A DNA stretch of 11,956 nucleotides from Actinomycetota bacterium (GTDB taxonomy: Bacteria > Actinomycetota > Thermoleophilia > Gaiellales > Gaiellaceae), in the NCBI GenBank assembly GCA_013817555.1, contig JACDCN010000033.1, forward strand, positions 1-11,956, read 5' to 3'. Every line of letters begins with the position of its first letter. Position 1 is the stretch's first letter. The notes under the pieces are model-generated. The model was not told the DNA's origin and made no database searches. It saw only the letters and a list, made by a program, of their open reading frames with translations. This document shows, piece after piece, positions 4,649 to 11,156 of the stretch. Position numbers and translations under genes: made by a program.

Positions 4649-5825
4649 CACCCGGCACCGGGAACGCCTCGACACCGGCCTCTACCGCCGCACGACCGGG
4701 ACCGGGGACACGCGTTACGACGTCGTCGTCTGGCAGGGAGGGCGGCAACAGGTGCGGGCACTCCCTCGTGGCACGTCGGAGCGGGAAGCCCGGAAGGCCG
4801 CGCTCCGGGCGCGCGCAGCGGCGAGCACCGGAACCGCGCCGCTCGCCTTGGCACACCGGCTCGAAGCTGTGGTCGCCGAATACCTCGAGCAGGCGGAGAA
4901 CCGCACGCGCATCGTGGGCAAGGGCCGGATGAGCGAGACGACGGTCGGCACCTACAGGACGCGGCTCCGCGACTACGTGACGCCGACGATCGGCCGTCGC
5001 AAGCTCTCGGAGCTCGGGAAGGCGGACGTCCTACGTGTTCTCGATCGCTGCCACGAGGCCGGGCTCTCGGAGTGGGCGACGCATGGCGTTCTAACCGCGT
5101 TTCGGGCCGTGCTCCGCTTCGCGCGGGAGCTCGACTACATGACCGCAGACCCGTTCGCGAGCGTCCAGCGTGATCGTCTGCCGGCGCGGAAGGCGCAATC
5201 GGAGCCGCGGGCGCTACGGCACGAAGACGCGGCACTCCTGCTCGCCCAGCTTCGCGGGAAGAGAGACAAGGCGCTTGGGTGCCTTCTCGTCGACGCCGGT
5301 CTTCGCGTCTCCGAGGCGTGCGGGCTCACCTGGGGCGACGTGGGACTCGTCGACCGTGTTCTCCACGTCCGTGGCCAGCTCGCGCCGCTCAAGCCGGGAG
5401 AGGCCGCGAGAATCGTTCCGCCGAAGTCGCCTCGGAGCGTTCGCACGGTGCCGCTGCTACCGCGGCTGCAGGAGTCACTCGAAGCCCTGCACGCGGGCGA
5501 GGGCGATGCCGAGCTCGTCCTTCGCACGAAACGCGGAACGCCGCTCTCCCGGCACAACGCGCGGCGCTCGATCCGGGAAGCAGGGGAGAAGGCGAAGCTC
5601 GGACACGTCACGCCGCACGTGCTCAGGCGCACGACAGGAACGGCGCTCTCCGAGGCGCGTGTGCCGGAGGCAGCAGCCGCGGCGATGATGGGGCACTCGC
5701 TCGAGGTCTTCCACGGCACCTATGTGAAGGCCCACCGGGACGTACTCGAACGCGATCGAGCTCGCGATGCGCTCGTCGAGCTCGGGCTCGGCGTTTCGAC
5801 AGATGAGGAGGGCGTACGTACGTGA
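4638..5825 (+). CDS. Tyrosine-type site-specific integrase
   Basis: The 395-aa protein has the full layout of a phage-type tyrosine recombinase: an N-terminal arm-binding domain (about 10-65), a SAM-like core-binding domain (about 72-175, including TTVGTYRTRLRDYVTPTIGR) and a catalytic domain (about 190-385). Catalytic residues are present: R223 in GLRVSEACGLTW, K263 in the PPKSPRSVRTVPL hairpin, H327-x-x-R330 in HVLRRTTGT, H353 in MMGHS, and nucleophile Y362 in HGTYVKAH. The box II histidine-arginine motif reads HVLRRT rather than the common HDLRHT. AGGAGG at 4627-4632, 5 nt before ATG 4638, fixes the start. It should recombine the tRNA-Arg core repeats at 270-321 and 6546-6592. It points toward the right end, with two small genes between it and the attachment site. 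It looks intact. Confidence 0.95.
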   Translation: MPTDTRHRERLDTGLYRRTTGTGDTRYDVVVWQGGRQQVRALPRGTSEREARKAALRARAAASTGTAPLALAHRLEAVVAEYLEQAENRTRIVGKGRMSETTVGTYRTRLRDYVTPTIGRRKLSELGKADVLRVLDRCHEAGLSEWATHGVLTAFRAVLRFARELDYMTADPFASVQRDRLPARKAQSEPRALRHEDAALLLAQLRGKRDKALGCLLVDAGLRVSEACGLTWGDVGLVDRVLHVRGQLAPLKPGEAARIVPPKSPRSVRTVPLLPRLQESLEALHAGEGDAELVLRTKRGTPLSRHNARRSIREAGEKAKLGHVTPHVLRRTTGTALSEARVPEAAAAAMMGHSLEVFHGTYVKAHRDVLERDRARDALVELGLGVSTDEEGVRT

Positions 5826-5852
5826 CTGATAGGAGAGACTGGCGAAAGCCGC

Positions 5853-5858
5853 TAGACT
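5853..5858 (+). promoter_or_regulatory. Putative -10 element (TAGACT)
   Basis: TAGACT lies 28 bp after the integrase stop and would start transcription near 5865, about 80 bp before the next gene. No good -35 is visible 16-18 bp upstream. It is supported only by recurrence of the same hexamer at 2309-2314 and, on the minus strand, 6629-6634. Confidence 0.3.
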
Positions 5859-5890
5859 CGTCTCCTCAGGGGGAGGGCACGGCGGAGGAG

Positions 5891-5912
5891 AGCTGTAGGT
5901 GAGCTGTAGGTT
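5891..5912. repeat. Perfect tandem repeat GAGCTGTAGGT x2
   Basis: GAGCTGTAGGT occurs at 5891-5901 and 5902-5912 without a gap, giving a perfect 11-bp period. It lies between the integrase and the first paralog gene, 35 bp before ATG 5948, and is followed directly by TTGACA (5912-5917). The position suits an operator or an excisionase/integrase site. No matching -10 sits 17 bp after the TTGACA, so I do not call a promoter. Confidence 0.55.
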
Positions 5913-5947
5913 GACATCGCGTCAGGTTTGAGCGGAAACCGAGGGCA

Positions 5948-6151
5948 ATGGCTATCACCATCCGGTTCCCGACCGGCGATTGGGAGTACGGCTTTACGGA
6001 GACGACGCCCGAGGTCGGCCACACCCTTGCTCGGCAGGGCAAAACGTGGGTGGTCGTGGGGGTAACGGAGTCAATGGACGACCACCGCGTTGTCACCGTG
6101 GCGCTGGCCCCTGAGGTGATGGATCACGATAAGCCCGACCTCAGCTTGTAG
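5948..6151 (+). CDS. Small predicted beta protein, paralog A
   Basis: The 67-aa protein, starting MAITIRFPTGDWEYGFTETT, is paralogous to the next gene. Shared features are a YxF/IRF strand start, [EG]VG, R-x-G-x-x-WVV, V-x-E, D and VVT. The alternating hydrophobic pattern predicts a small all-beta fold with no membrane segment or signal peptide. GAGGG 4 nt before ATG 5948 serves as ribosome site, and GCGTCAGG lies 20 nt upstream. The same octamer lies 19 nt upstream of the second copy, so the leader was duplicated as well. Similar small proteins occur in actinobacterial genomes, but I know of no assigned function. Its position between the integrase and the right attachment site suggests recent cargo or a regulator. 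Confidence 0.7.
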   Translation: MAITIRFPTGDWEYGFTETTPEVGHTLARQGKTWVVVGVTESMDDHRVVTVALAPEVMDHDKPDLSL

Positions 6152-6152
6152 T

Positions 6153-6180
6153 CGCCTAGAATCCGAGTGGCACCTAGGCG
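6153..6180. other. Hairpin between the paralogs
   Basis: CGCCTAG (6153-6159) and CTAGGCG (6174-6180) form a perfect 7-bp inverted repeat with a 14-nt loop right after the first paralog's stop codon. No T run follows, so it is at most a weak terminator or an mRNA-stabilising hairpin. CCTAGGCG recurs at 6450-6457, across the second paralog's stop. Confidence 0.4.
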
Positions 6181-6235
6181 CTCCTGACCGACACTCAACG
6201 TGAGGATAGCGTCAGGACAAAGTAGAAGGGACGCT

Positions 6236-6454
6236 GTGTCCTCCGATACGGTCATATACCGCTTCGCCGCTGATACGGAGTACCGCCTGAGCGAAGAGAA
6301 GCCCGGCGTAGGTGATGTGATCCAGCGCAACGGCGAAGACTGGGTCGTCGCGAGCGTCGCGGAGGTGGAGGACGGTACGACTGTCGTGACGCTGCGCCCG
6401 GGACGCGAACCCGCGTCACCGTCGTCCCGCCAATCGTTCGTCAAGCGCTCCTAG
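6236..6454 (+). CDS. Small predicted beta protein, paralog B
   Basis: The 72-aa protein, starting VSSDTVIYRFAADTEYRLSE, aligns along its length with the 5948-6151 product: RF/RF, GVGDVIQRNGEDWVVASV against EVGHTLARQGKTWVVVGV, then VVT. The C-terminal tail (EPASPSSRQSFVKRS) differs. I chose GTG 6236 because AGAAGGGA (6224-6231) stands 4 nt before it and the alignment with paralog A begins there; GTG 6200 is in frame but has no ribosome site. The same GCGTCAGG leader octamer lies 19 nt upstream. It is probably on the same transcript as paralog A and ends just before the right-end arm-type doublet; the terminator at 6516-6540 should stop this transcript. The function is unknown. Confidence 0.7.
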   Translation: MSSDTVIYRFAADTEYRLSEEKPGVGDVIQRNGEDWVVASVAEVEDGTTVVTLRPGREPASPSSRQSFVKRS

Positions 6455-6476
6455 GCGTGACACGGACGTGACACGG
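6455..6476. repeat. 11-bp-period doublet, right end (putative integrase arm sites)
   Basis: This is an exact 22-bp copy of 412-433, with CGTGACACGG at 6456-6465 and 6467-6476. It ends about 70 bp before the right tRNA core. The identical sequence, spacing and orientation at both ends is the best evidence that these are functional arms of the element's recombination site. Confidence 0.65.
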
Positions 6477-6515
6477 AGCCAAATCGCGGCTCGGTGATCG
6501 TATCTAAGAGAATGA

Positions 6516-6540
6516 AAAAGCCCCGGTTTAGGGGGCTTTT
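6516..6540. terminator. Bidirectional Rho-independent terminator
   Basis: AAAAGCCCC (6516-6524) pairs with GGGGCTTTT (6532-6540) around a 7-nt loop, with T runs on both strands. On the plus strand it ends the paralog transcript; on the minus strand it ends the tRNA-Arg transcript a few bases after its 3' end. It lies inside the island, so the element supplies the tRNA's terminator. Confidence 0.9.
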
Positions 6541-6545
6541 CTCTA

Positions 6546-6592
6546 TGCGCCCGGTAGGAATCGAACCTACGACCTCTGGCTCCGGAGGCCAG
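6546..6592. repeat. Right attachment site inside tRNA-Arg (attR)
   Basis: This is the 47-nt 3' part of the intact tRNA, repeated at 270-321. After integration this copy's 3' side comes from the element and restores a full tRNA. The crossover probably lies in the shared 31 bp at 6562-6592, which includes the anticodon loop. Confidence 0.85.
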
Positions 6593-6618
6593 CGCTCTAT
6601 CCCCTGAGCTACGAGCGC
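6546..6618 (-). tRNA. tRNA-Arg (anticodon CCG)
   Basis: The minus strand folds into a standard 73-nt cloverleaf. The acceptor stem is GCGCTCG/CGGGCGC (one G-U pair), with D arm GCTC...GAGC and anticodon stem CTGGC/GCCAG around loop CTCCGGA (anticodon CCG at 34-36). The variable loop is 5 nt, the T arm is GTAGG-TTCGATT-CCTAC, and the discriminator is A. CCA is not encoded. It reads CGG codons. It serves as the integration target of the island, and its 3' end abuts the element. Confidence 0.97.
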
Positions 6619-6628
6619 GCGAGGAGCC

Positions 6629-6634
6629 AGTCTA
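6629..6634 (-). promoter_or_regulatory. Putative -10 element of tRNA-Arg
   Basis: On the minus strand TAGACT lies 10 bases upstream of the tRNA 5' end, so transcription would start a few bases before the mature tRNA. A -35 match is not evident. The hexamer equals those at 2309-2314 and 5853-5858 on the plus strand. Confidence 0.4.
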
Positions 6635-6733
6635 GATGCTCGATCGGAAATTCGCGGCGGGCCGGATGACGGCCACGACACTTCGCCGGATCGCCACCCT
6701 CCCTCGTCGTCCAGGCTTACCAAGCTTCGAGCC

Positions 6734-7239
6734 TTGGCGGTGCGGCCCGTGACGTCGTACGCTCCGGCGGTGCCGCTCGCCGACGTCAACGACGTGGACA
6801 CGGACCTCGTCACCTCGCTCTTCTCGTCGACGATCGCGGCGAAGGCCTGGTTCGCGACGGCTGCGGTCGTACTGACGGTCGTCCAGGTGACGACGGCGGC
6901 GAGGATGTGGGGACGTCTCGGCTTCTCCGCATGCACGGTCCAGTTGTCGCCCTTGTGCACCGCTGGTCGGGACGGCTCGCGTTCCTGTTCACGTTGCCGG
7001 TCTTCTTCCATTGCGTGACCATTCTCGGCTTTGAAACGCCCGACACGCGCGTGGCCGTGCATTCGCTCGCAGGAACGTTCGTCTATGGCGTCTTCGCCGC
7101 GAAGGTGCTCATCGTCCGAGATCGCTCGCTTCCCGGGTGGGCGCTGCCCGCAGCGGGACTGACCATGGCATCGGTGCTCGCGCTGCTGTGGCTGACGTCG
7201 AGCCTCTGGTACTTCACGAACGTGCGGTTCGGAATCTGA
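6734..7239 (+). pseudogene. DUF6529-like membrane protein, split by a frameshift
   Basis: Two frames together make one four-helix membrane protein. The first (about 6734-6925, frame of TTG 6734 or GTG 6749) gives VPLADVNDVDTDLVTSLFSS and a helix AKAWFATAAVVLTVVQVTTA ending ARMWGRL. The second (from about 6925; open from GTG 6907 to TGA 7237-7239) continues LRMHGPVVALVHRWSGRLAF, then LFTLPVFFHCVTILGF, TRVAVHSLAGTFVYGVFAAK and LPGWALPAAGLTMASVLALL. Conserved histidines in HRWSGR, FHC and VHS suggest a haem- or quinone-associated b561-like membrane subunit, which is inference. Such proteins usually stand beside c-type cytochromes, as here: the stop overlaps the cytochrome start by one base. The shift of one base near 6917-6940 is either a real inactivating mutation or a sequencing error. 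The C-terminal frame alone could yield a 110-aa protein. Confidence 0.7.
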
Positions 7240-7583
7240 TGGGACGTGGCTGGAGACCGCTCGTCGTCGGCGCGATCGTCGTGATCGCGACCTTCGTTCT
7301 CGCCCGACTGACGGTGTTCGAGCCTTCCGCGCCGACCGTCGCTGGCACCGCTGGGGGAGATGTCTACCGCGGACAGGTGGTGTTCGAACGCGAATGCTCG
7401 AGCTGTCACGGCCAGGGTGGCGAGGGAGGGAGCCCTGGGCCGCGCTTGATCGACACCGGGCTCGCCGCAGCCGAGGTGATAGCCACGATCGAGCAGGGGC
7501 GCGGGGTGATGCCACGGGGGCTGACTTCTGGCCAGGAGCAGGCCGACGCGGTTGCGTACGTCGTTTCGATCAGCCGGCCGTAA
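7239..7583 (+). CDS. Membrane-anchored c-type cytochrome
   Basis: This 114-aa protein has an N-terminal membrane helix (LVVGAIVVIATFVLARL, residues 8-24) serving as uncleaved anchor, then one class I cytochrome c domain. The haem site is C53-S-S-C56-H57, M91 in GRGVMP is the likely sixth ligand, and the C-terminal helix QEQADAVAYVVSISRP is typical. The spacing Y43RGQVVFERECSSCHGQGGEG fits CccA/cbb3-type short cytochromes. The start ATG 7239 overlaps the TGA of the DUF6529 gene (TGATG), so translation is coupled. It should act on the outer face of the membrane, carrying electrons for a respiratory or oxidising enzyme. No oxidase or reductase gene is in the window, so the partner is unknown. 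Confidence 0.92.
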   Translation: MGRGWRPLVVGAIVVIATFVLARLTVFEPSAPTVAGTAGGDVYRGQVVFERECSSCHGQGGEGGSPGPRLIDTGLAAAEVIATIEQGRGVMPRGLTSGQEQADAVAYVVSISRP

Positions 7584-7593
7584 GCTCCCCGGC

Positions 7594-8610
7594 GTGCAGA
7601 TCGACGCCCGGATCGTTCGCCTGCATCTGGCCGAGACCTTCGTCATCGCCCGAGATGCGACCGACCATGCCGACGTCGTGCACGTCTCGATTCGCCACGA
7701 AGCAACCACCGGGTACGGGGAGGCCGCCCCCATCGACCGGTACGGCGAATCGGTCGAGTCCGCCTTGCGATTTGTCGAGGAGCATGCCGCGCTCCCGGGC
7801 GACGATCCCTTCGCGCTCGAGGAGATCGGCGAGCGGCTGGCGACGGTCCCGGGCGAGCAGGCGGCGAAGGCGGCGATCGACGGCGCGCTTCACGATCTCC
7901 AGGGAAAGTTGCTCAGCGTTCCCGCCCATCGCCTGCTCGGGCTCCCTCGTCGGGGACCGCCGACCTCATGGACCGTGTGGCTCGGCGACCCGGACGATAT
8001 GGCGCGCCGCGCGGAGAAGTCCGCGTCCATGTTCCGGCGGCTGAAGCTCAAGCTCGGAGGTGGCGACGGCCTCGACGTCGAGCGCGTGCGAGCCGTCCGC
8101 GGGGTCGTTGATCTCCCACTCCAAATCGACGTGAACGAGTGGTGGTCGCTCGAGGAGGCACTCGAATCGCTTCCGCAGCTCGCTGAGCTCGGCGTCGAGT
8201 ACTGCGAGCAACCGCTGCGGGCAGGCGACGAGGGCGGCGCCGAGCTGCGAGAGCGCTCGCCCGTCCCGATCTACGTGGACGAGGACTGCCACGTGCTCGC
8301 AGACGTCGAGAGCTGCGTCCGAATCGCCCACGGCATCAACATCAAGCTCGCCAAGTCCGGCGGGATCCGCGAGGCGCTGCGCATGGTGCACGCGGCAAGA
8401 GCGCTCCGGCTCGGAGTGATGCTCGGGTGCATGCTCGAGTCGGGCCTCGGAATCGCGGCCGGATGCTGCGTTGCTCCGCTCTGCGACCACGTGGACCTGG
8501 ATGGGAACCTGCTCCTGCGCGAGGATCCGTGTCCCGGCGTCGAGCTCGTCGACGGCGTCCAGATCCCGTCGACCGCACCCGGTCTCGGCGTCTCGGTTCC
8601 AGACGCGTGA
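7594..8610 (+). CDS. dgcA: Enolase-superfamily epimerase, probable DgcA (N-acetyl-D-glutamate racemase)
   Basis: The 338-aa protein belongs to the muconate-lactonising subgroup of the enolase superfamily, dipeptide (L-Ala-D/L-Glu) epimerase type. Visible are the K151-x-K153 catalytic lysines in RLKLKLG, metal ligands D179 (IDVNEWW), E205 (YCEQPL) and D229 (YVDED), and the opposite-face lysine K254 in INIKLAKSGG. The N-terminal capping domain spans about 1-120. The two-lysine layout supports 1,1-proton transfer. Its stop overlaps the DUF1611 gene start by 4 bp. That pairing is the DgcA-DgcN arrangement, in which DgcA interconverts N-acetyl-D-Glu and N-acetyl-L-Glu; an L-Ala-D/L-Glu peptide epimerase is the alternative. 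GTG 7594, 10 bp after the cytochrome stop, is the best start, with no strong ribosome site. Confidence 0.88.
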   Translation: MQIDARIVRLHLAETFVIARDATDHADVVHVSIRHEATTGYGEAAPIDRYGESVESALRFVEEHAALPGDDPFALEEIGERLATVPGEQAAKAAIDGALHDLQGKLLSVPAHRLLGLPRRGPPTSWTVWLGDPDDMARRAEKSASMFRRLKLKLGGGDGLDVERVRAVRGVVDLPLQIDVNEWWSLEEALESLPQLAELGVEYCEQPLRAGDEGGAELRERSPVPIYVDEDCHVLADVESCVRIAHGINIKLAKSGGIREALRMVHAARALRLGVMLGCMLESGLGIAAGCCVAPLCDHVDLDGNLLLREDPCPGVELVDGVQIPSTAPGLGVSVPDA

Positions 8611-9680
8611 CCGCTCGGCCGAGGCGGCTCCTTATCCTCGGCGAGGGCTTCTCGCACGACGCCCATTACGGAAAGACCATGCGCGGAATCATCCGCTATG
8701 GGCCCGATCCCGTCGTAGCGATCCTCGACTCGGCCCGCGTGGGGGAGACGCACGACGGGATTCCCGTCGTCGGCGCGGTCGAGGACGCGCTTCAGTTTGG
8801 TCCCACAGTTGCGGTCGTGGGAGTAGCGACGCAAGGTGGGCGCTTCCCTCCCGCCTGGCGTCAGCTCCTGAAGAGCTCGATCGCCAGCGGCCTCGACGTC
8901 GAGAGCGGGCTGCACGAGTTCATCTCCGAGGATCCGGAGCTGGTTGCGCTGGCTCGCGCGCACCGGGTGGCGCTCCTCGACCTCCGTCGCCCTCCCGAAG
9001 GTCTCAGCGTGCCAACGGGAGCCAACCTCGACGTGGACGCGAGGATCGTCCTCACGGTCGGTTCCGACTGCGCCATCGGGAAGAAGACCGTCGCCGTCGA
9101 GCTCGACCTCGAGGCGAGACGTCGCGGGCTCGAGTCCGTGTTCGTGCCGACGGGCCAGACCGGAATTGCGATCGCGGGATGGGGAATAGCAGTCGACGCC
9201 GTCGTTGCCGACTTCCTCGCAGGTGCGGCGGAGCAGCTGGTTGTCGAGGGCGCCGAGCGCGGGGGAGAGCTTCTCTTCGTCGAAGGGCAGGGGTCCCTTG
9301 TCCATCCCCTGTACTCGGGCGTGACTCTGGGGCTCATGCACGGCGCTGCTCCGCACGCTTTCGTCCTCTGCCATCGCGCGGGCTCGACGGAGATCGAGGG
9401 CTGTCCGGGGCATCCGATCCCTCCGCTCGGAGAGCTCATCGAGCTCCACGAGCGGATCGCGCTCCCTCGGCGCCGCGCCAAGGTCGTGTGCCTCGCGCTC
9501 AACACCGCGGACCTTTCGGATAACGAAGAGGCGCGGGCAGCGATAGAGGCTACGGCGGCGGAAGCGGGTCTTCCCGCGGATGATCCCGTGCGCTTCGGCG
9601 CGGGGCATCTGCTTGACGCGATTGTGGCTCGTCTCTACGCTCCGACAGCTGCGGGCCGTGGGGAGCCTGCGGAAAACTGA
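8607..9680 (+). CDS. dgcN: DUF1611 P-loop protein, probable DgcN (D-glutamate N-acetyltransferase)
   Basis: The 357-aa protein has an N-terminal Rossmann-like domain (RRLLILGEGFSHDAHYGKTM, about 5-140) and a P-loop domain with Walker A G152-SDCAIG-KKT161 in TVGSDCAIGKKTVAVEL. It also has FVPTGQTGIAIAGWGIAVDA (179-198), FVEGQGSLVHPLYSG and LNTADLS. These are hallmarks of DUF1611 proteins, of which DgcN acetylates D-glutamate with acetyl-CoA in a D-Glu degradation route. The GTG start (8607-8609) overlaps the epimerase stop (GTGA), so the two are co-translated. Together they would turn D-Glu, for example from peptidoglycan, into N-acetyl-L-Glu for arginine synthesis or deacylation. It is slightly longer than usual at the C-terminus. 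Activity is inferred from family and pairing, not shown. Confidence 0.9.
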   Translation: MTARPRRLLILGEGFSHDAHYGKTMRGIIRYGPDPVVAILDSARVGETHDGIPVVGAVEDALQFGPTVAVVGVATQGGRFPPAWRQLLKSSIASGLDVESGLHEFISEDPELVALARAHRVALLDLRRPPEGLSVPTGANLDVDARIVLTVGSDCAIGKKTVAVELDLEARRRGLESVFVPTGQTGIAIAGWGIAVDAVVADFLAGAAEQLVVEGAERGGELLFVEGQGSLVHPLYSGVTLGLMHGAAPHAFVLCHRAGSTEIEGCPGHPIPPLGELIELHERIALPRRRAKVVCLALNTADLSDNEEARAAIEATAAEAGLPADDPVRFGAGHLLDAIVARLYAPTAAGRGEPAEN

Positions 9681-9681
9681 A

Positions 9682-11142
9682 ATGCGACTTCTCGCTGCGG
9701 CAACGGCTGTCACCGTCGCGCTCCTGGCCGGAGCGTCGGTTGCGCCTGCAGCTGATGTGGGCGCAAACGATGACTCGGCGAAGTACGCGCCGGATGGCGG
9801 CCGGACGATGTATGCGGAAATGGCTGAAGTCGGGCTTCGCCAGACCGTGATCGGCGTCCGCTTCAAGCCGAGCGAGGCACTGGTCATCCAGGACAAGCGG
9901 CTGCTGGATCGCGCAATCCCGAACGCTCACGCGGCGGGCCTCCGTGTCGTGCTTGCCGTGTATCCCTATCCGCCGCGGGAGATCGAGGCTGGTCTTGGAA
10001 CGCCGACGCTCTTCGCCTCGTACGTCTCCGCGGTCGCTCAGGCGTACCCCGAGGTAGGGCAGTTCGTCATTGGGAACGAGCCCAATCAGCCTGCTTTCTG
10101 GAGGCCTCAGTTCACTCGCTCGGGCGCGAATGCGTCCGGAGCCGCGTTCGGTCGGTACCTCGCCGCGGCGTACGACGCGTTGAAGGGGATCAACCCGGGG
10201 CTCGAGGTCGTCGGGATCGGGCTCTCCCCGCGCGGCAACGACAAGCCGAAGGCGAAGAGCAACGTCTCGACGTCGCCCGTGCGATTCCTCGGGGCTCTCG
10301 GCGCCTGGTATCGGGCGAGTGGAAGGACGCGACCGCTCATGGATTCGTTCAGCTTCCACCCCTACCCGAACCGCGCCACCGATCCGCTCGATCGAGGGTA
10401 CGGCTGGCCGAACGCGGGGTTCGTGAATCTTGATCGCATCAAGCTGGCGCTGTGGGATGCGTTTCACGGAACCGGCCAGCCGACGACGGTGAACGGCTTG
10501 AGGCTGCATCTCGACGAGGTCGGCTGGCAGGTGGACACCTCGCGGCGGGTGGGATATCAGGGCAAGGAGAACGTGCCGGTGACGGATGAGCTCACGCAGG
10601 CGACGATCTACGGCGAACTGATTCGCCGTTCGGCCTGTGAGCCGGACATCGACGAGGTGAGCTTCTTCGGTTTCAGGGACGACGGGTTGCGCACCGGGTT
10701 CCAGGCCGCGCTCCAGCGGGCTGACGGAACGCCGCGCCCGGCCGCGGATGCCGTTCGCGCAGCGATCGCCGACACGGCGACCGGCTGCGCCGAGGCGCCT
10801 CGACCTTGGATCCCGATGGACGATGTGGTCGGGGCCGAAGCGGAGCTTCGAGTCGACCGTCTCGGGAGAGTCACGGCCGTGCTCGCTGCCGGCGAGGAGG
10901 CGCATGCGGCGGTGTGCGTGTCCGGCCTTTCGGTCCGGGGGATCGGGGGCGCTGCCCAACGCCCACTTCGAGCGCCCAGTCCGAGCTGCCAAACCGTCAA
11001 GGTTGGGCCGGGCTCCCTGAGCGTGATGCTGCCGGGGCCAGCCGGTGAGGATTTGCGTGCGAACGTGAGCATCAAGCTGGCTGCGGTGTCGAACCCCAGC
11101 CGTGCGACACGCGTGGTGCACGAGATTCCCAGCTTGCGGTAG
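9682..11142 (+). CDS. Secreted TIM-barrel glycoside-hydrolase-like protein
   Basis: The 486-aa product begins MRLLAAATAVTVALLAGASV-APAAD, a clear Sec signal peptide cut near residue 24. The body reads like a clan GH-A (beta/alpha)8 hydrolase. G131-N-E133-P after a beta strand (QFVIGNEPNQPAFW) gives the acid/base, and E279 in LHLDEVGWQ gives a plausible nucleophile; FSFHPYP (223-229) lines the cleft. Residues about 395-486 form an additional C-terminal beta-rich domain, possibly carbohydrate-binding. Such NEP...DE.GW proteins are common in soil actinobacteria and usually unassigned; the substrate is unknown. ATG 9682 starts 1 bp after the dgcN stop, with GGAAAA about 6 nt upstream, so it may be the distal gene of that transcript. 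It might act on cell-wall or plant polysaccharide. Confidence 0.82.
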   Translation: MRLLAAATAVTVALLAGASVAPAADVGANDDSAKYAPDGGRTMYAEMAEVGLRQTVIGVRFKPSEALVIQDKRLLDRAIPNAHAAGLRVVLAVYPYPPREIEAGLGTPTLFASYVSAVAQAYPEVGQFVIGNEPNQPAFWRPQFTRSGANASGAAFGRYLAAAYDALKGINPGLEVVGIGLSPRGNDKPKAKSNVSTSPVRFLGALGAWYRASGRTRPLMDSFSFHPYPNRATDPLDRGYGWPNAGFVNLDRIKLALWDAFHGTGQPTTVNGLRLHLDEVGWQVDTSRRVGYQGKENVPVTDELTQATIYGELIRRSACEPDIDEVSFFGFRDDGLRTGFQAALQRADGTPRPAADAVRAAIADTATGCAEAPRPWIPMDDVVGAEAELRVDRLGRVTAVLAAGEEAHAAVCVSGLSVRGIGGAAQRPLRAPSPSCQTVKVGPGSLSVMLPGPAGEDLRANVSIKLAAVSNPSRATRVVHEIPSLR

Positions 11143-11148
11143 CTGAGC

Positions 11149-11154
11149 TTGACA
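11149..11154 (+). promoter_or_regulatory. Putative -35 element (TTGACA)
   Basis: A consensus TTGACA precedes the LysM gene. At 17 bp spacing the -10 would be CACAGT (11172-11177), a modest match, placing transcription start near 11184, almost at the start codon. The first SOS box fills the spacer, so LexA binding would block polymerase. Confidence 0.5.
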
Positions 11155-11156
11155 AA

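Larger units (their letters stand above)
270..6592. mobile_element. Integrated element (genomic island) in tRNA-Arg(CCG)
   Basis: The 3' part of the tRNA-Arg gene at 6546-6592 is repeated at 270-321 in the same orientation. Between the copies lie an intact tyrosine integrase (4638-5825), a degraded phage/plasmid primase-helicase (about 3510-3958), and a set of short genes unlike the metabolic genes outside. Matching 22-bp tandem doublets (412-433, 6455-6476) lie just inside both ends. Integration into the 3' end of a tRNA with the tRNA restored at one end is the standard pattern for tyrosine-integrase elements. Length is about 6.3 kb. With the helicase broken and no conjugation genes visible, the element is probably a non-replicating relic or satellite whose integrase may still work. 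Exact crossover points cannot be fixed inside the repeat. Confidence 0.85.

Noticed and set aside
5912..5917. TTGACA as a -35 box for paralog A
   Set aside because: No -10-like hexamer lies 16-18 bp downstream (the sequence there is GGAAAC-like).
6451..7515. Minus-strand open frame of 354 codons through the tRNA and cytochrome region
   Set aside because: It crosses the tRNA gene, the terminator and the cytochrome c coding sequence and has no recognisable domain.
8271..9896. Long minus-strand open frame (541 codons) opposite the dgcA-dgcN genes
   Set aside because: It is antisense to two clearly recognised proteins. Its own translation is Arg/Ser/Pro-rich without domains, a common shadow in GC-rich DNA.
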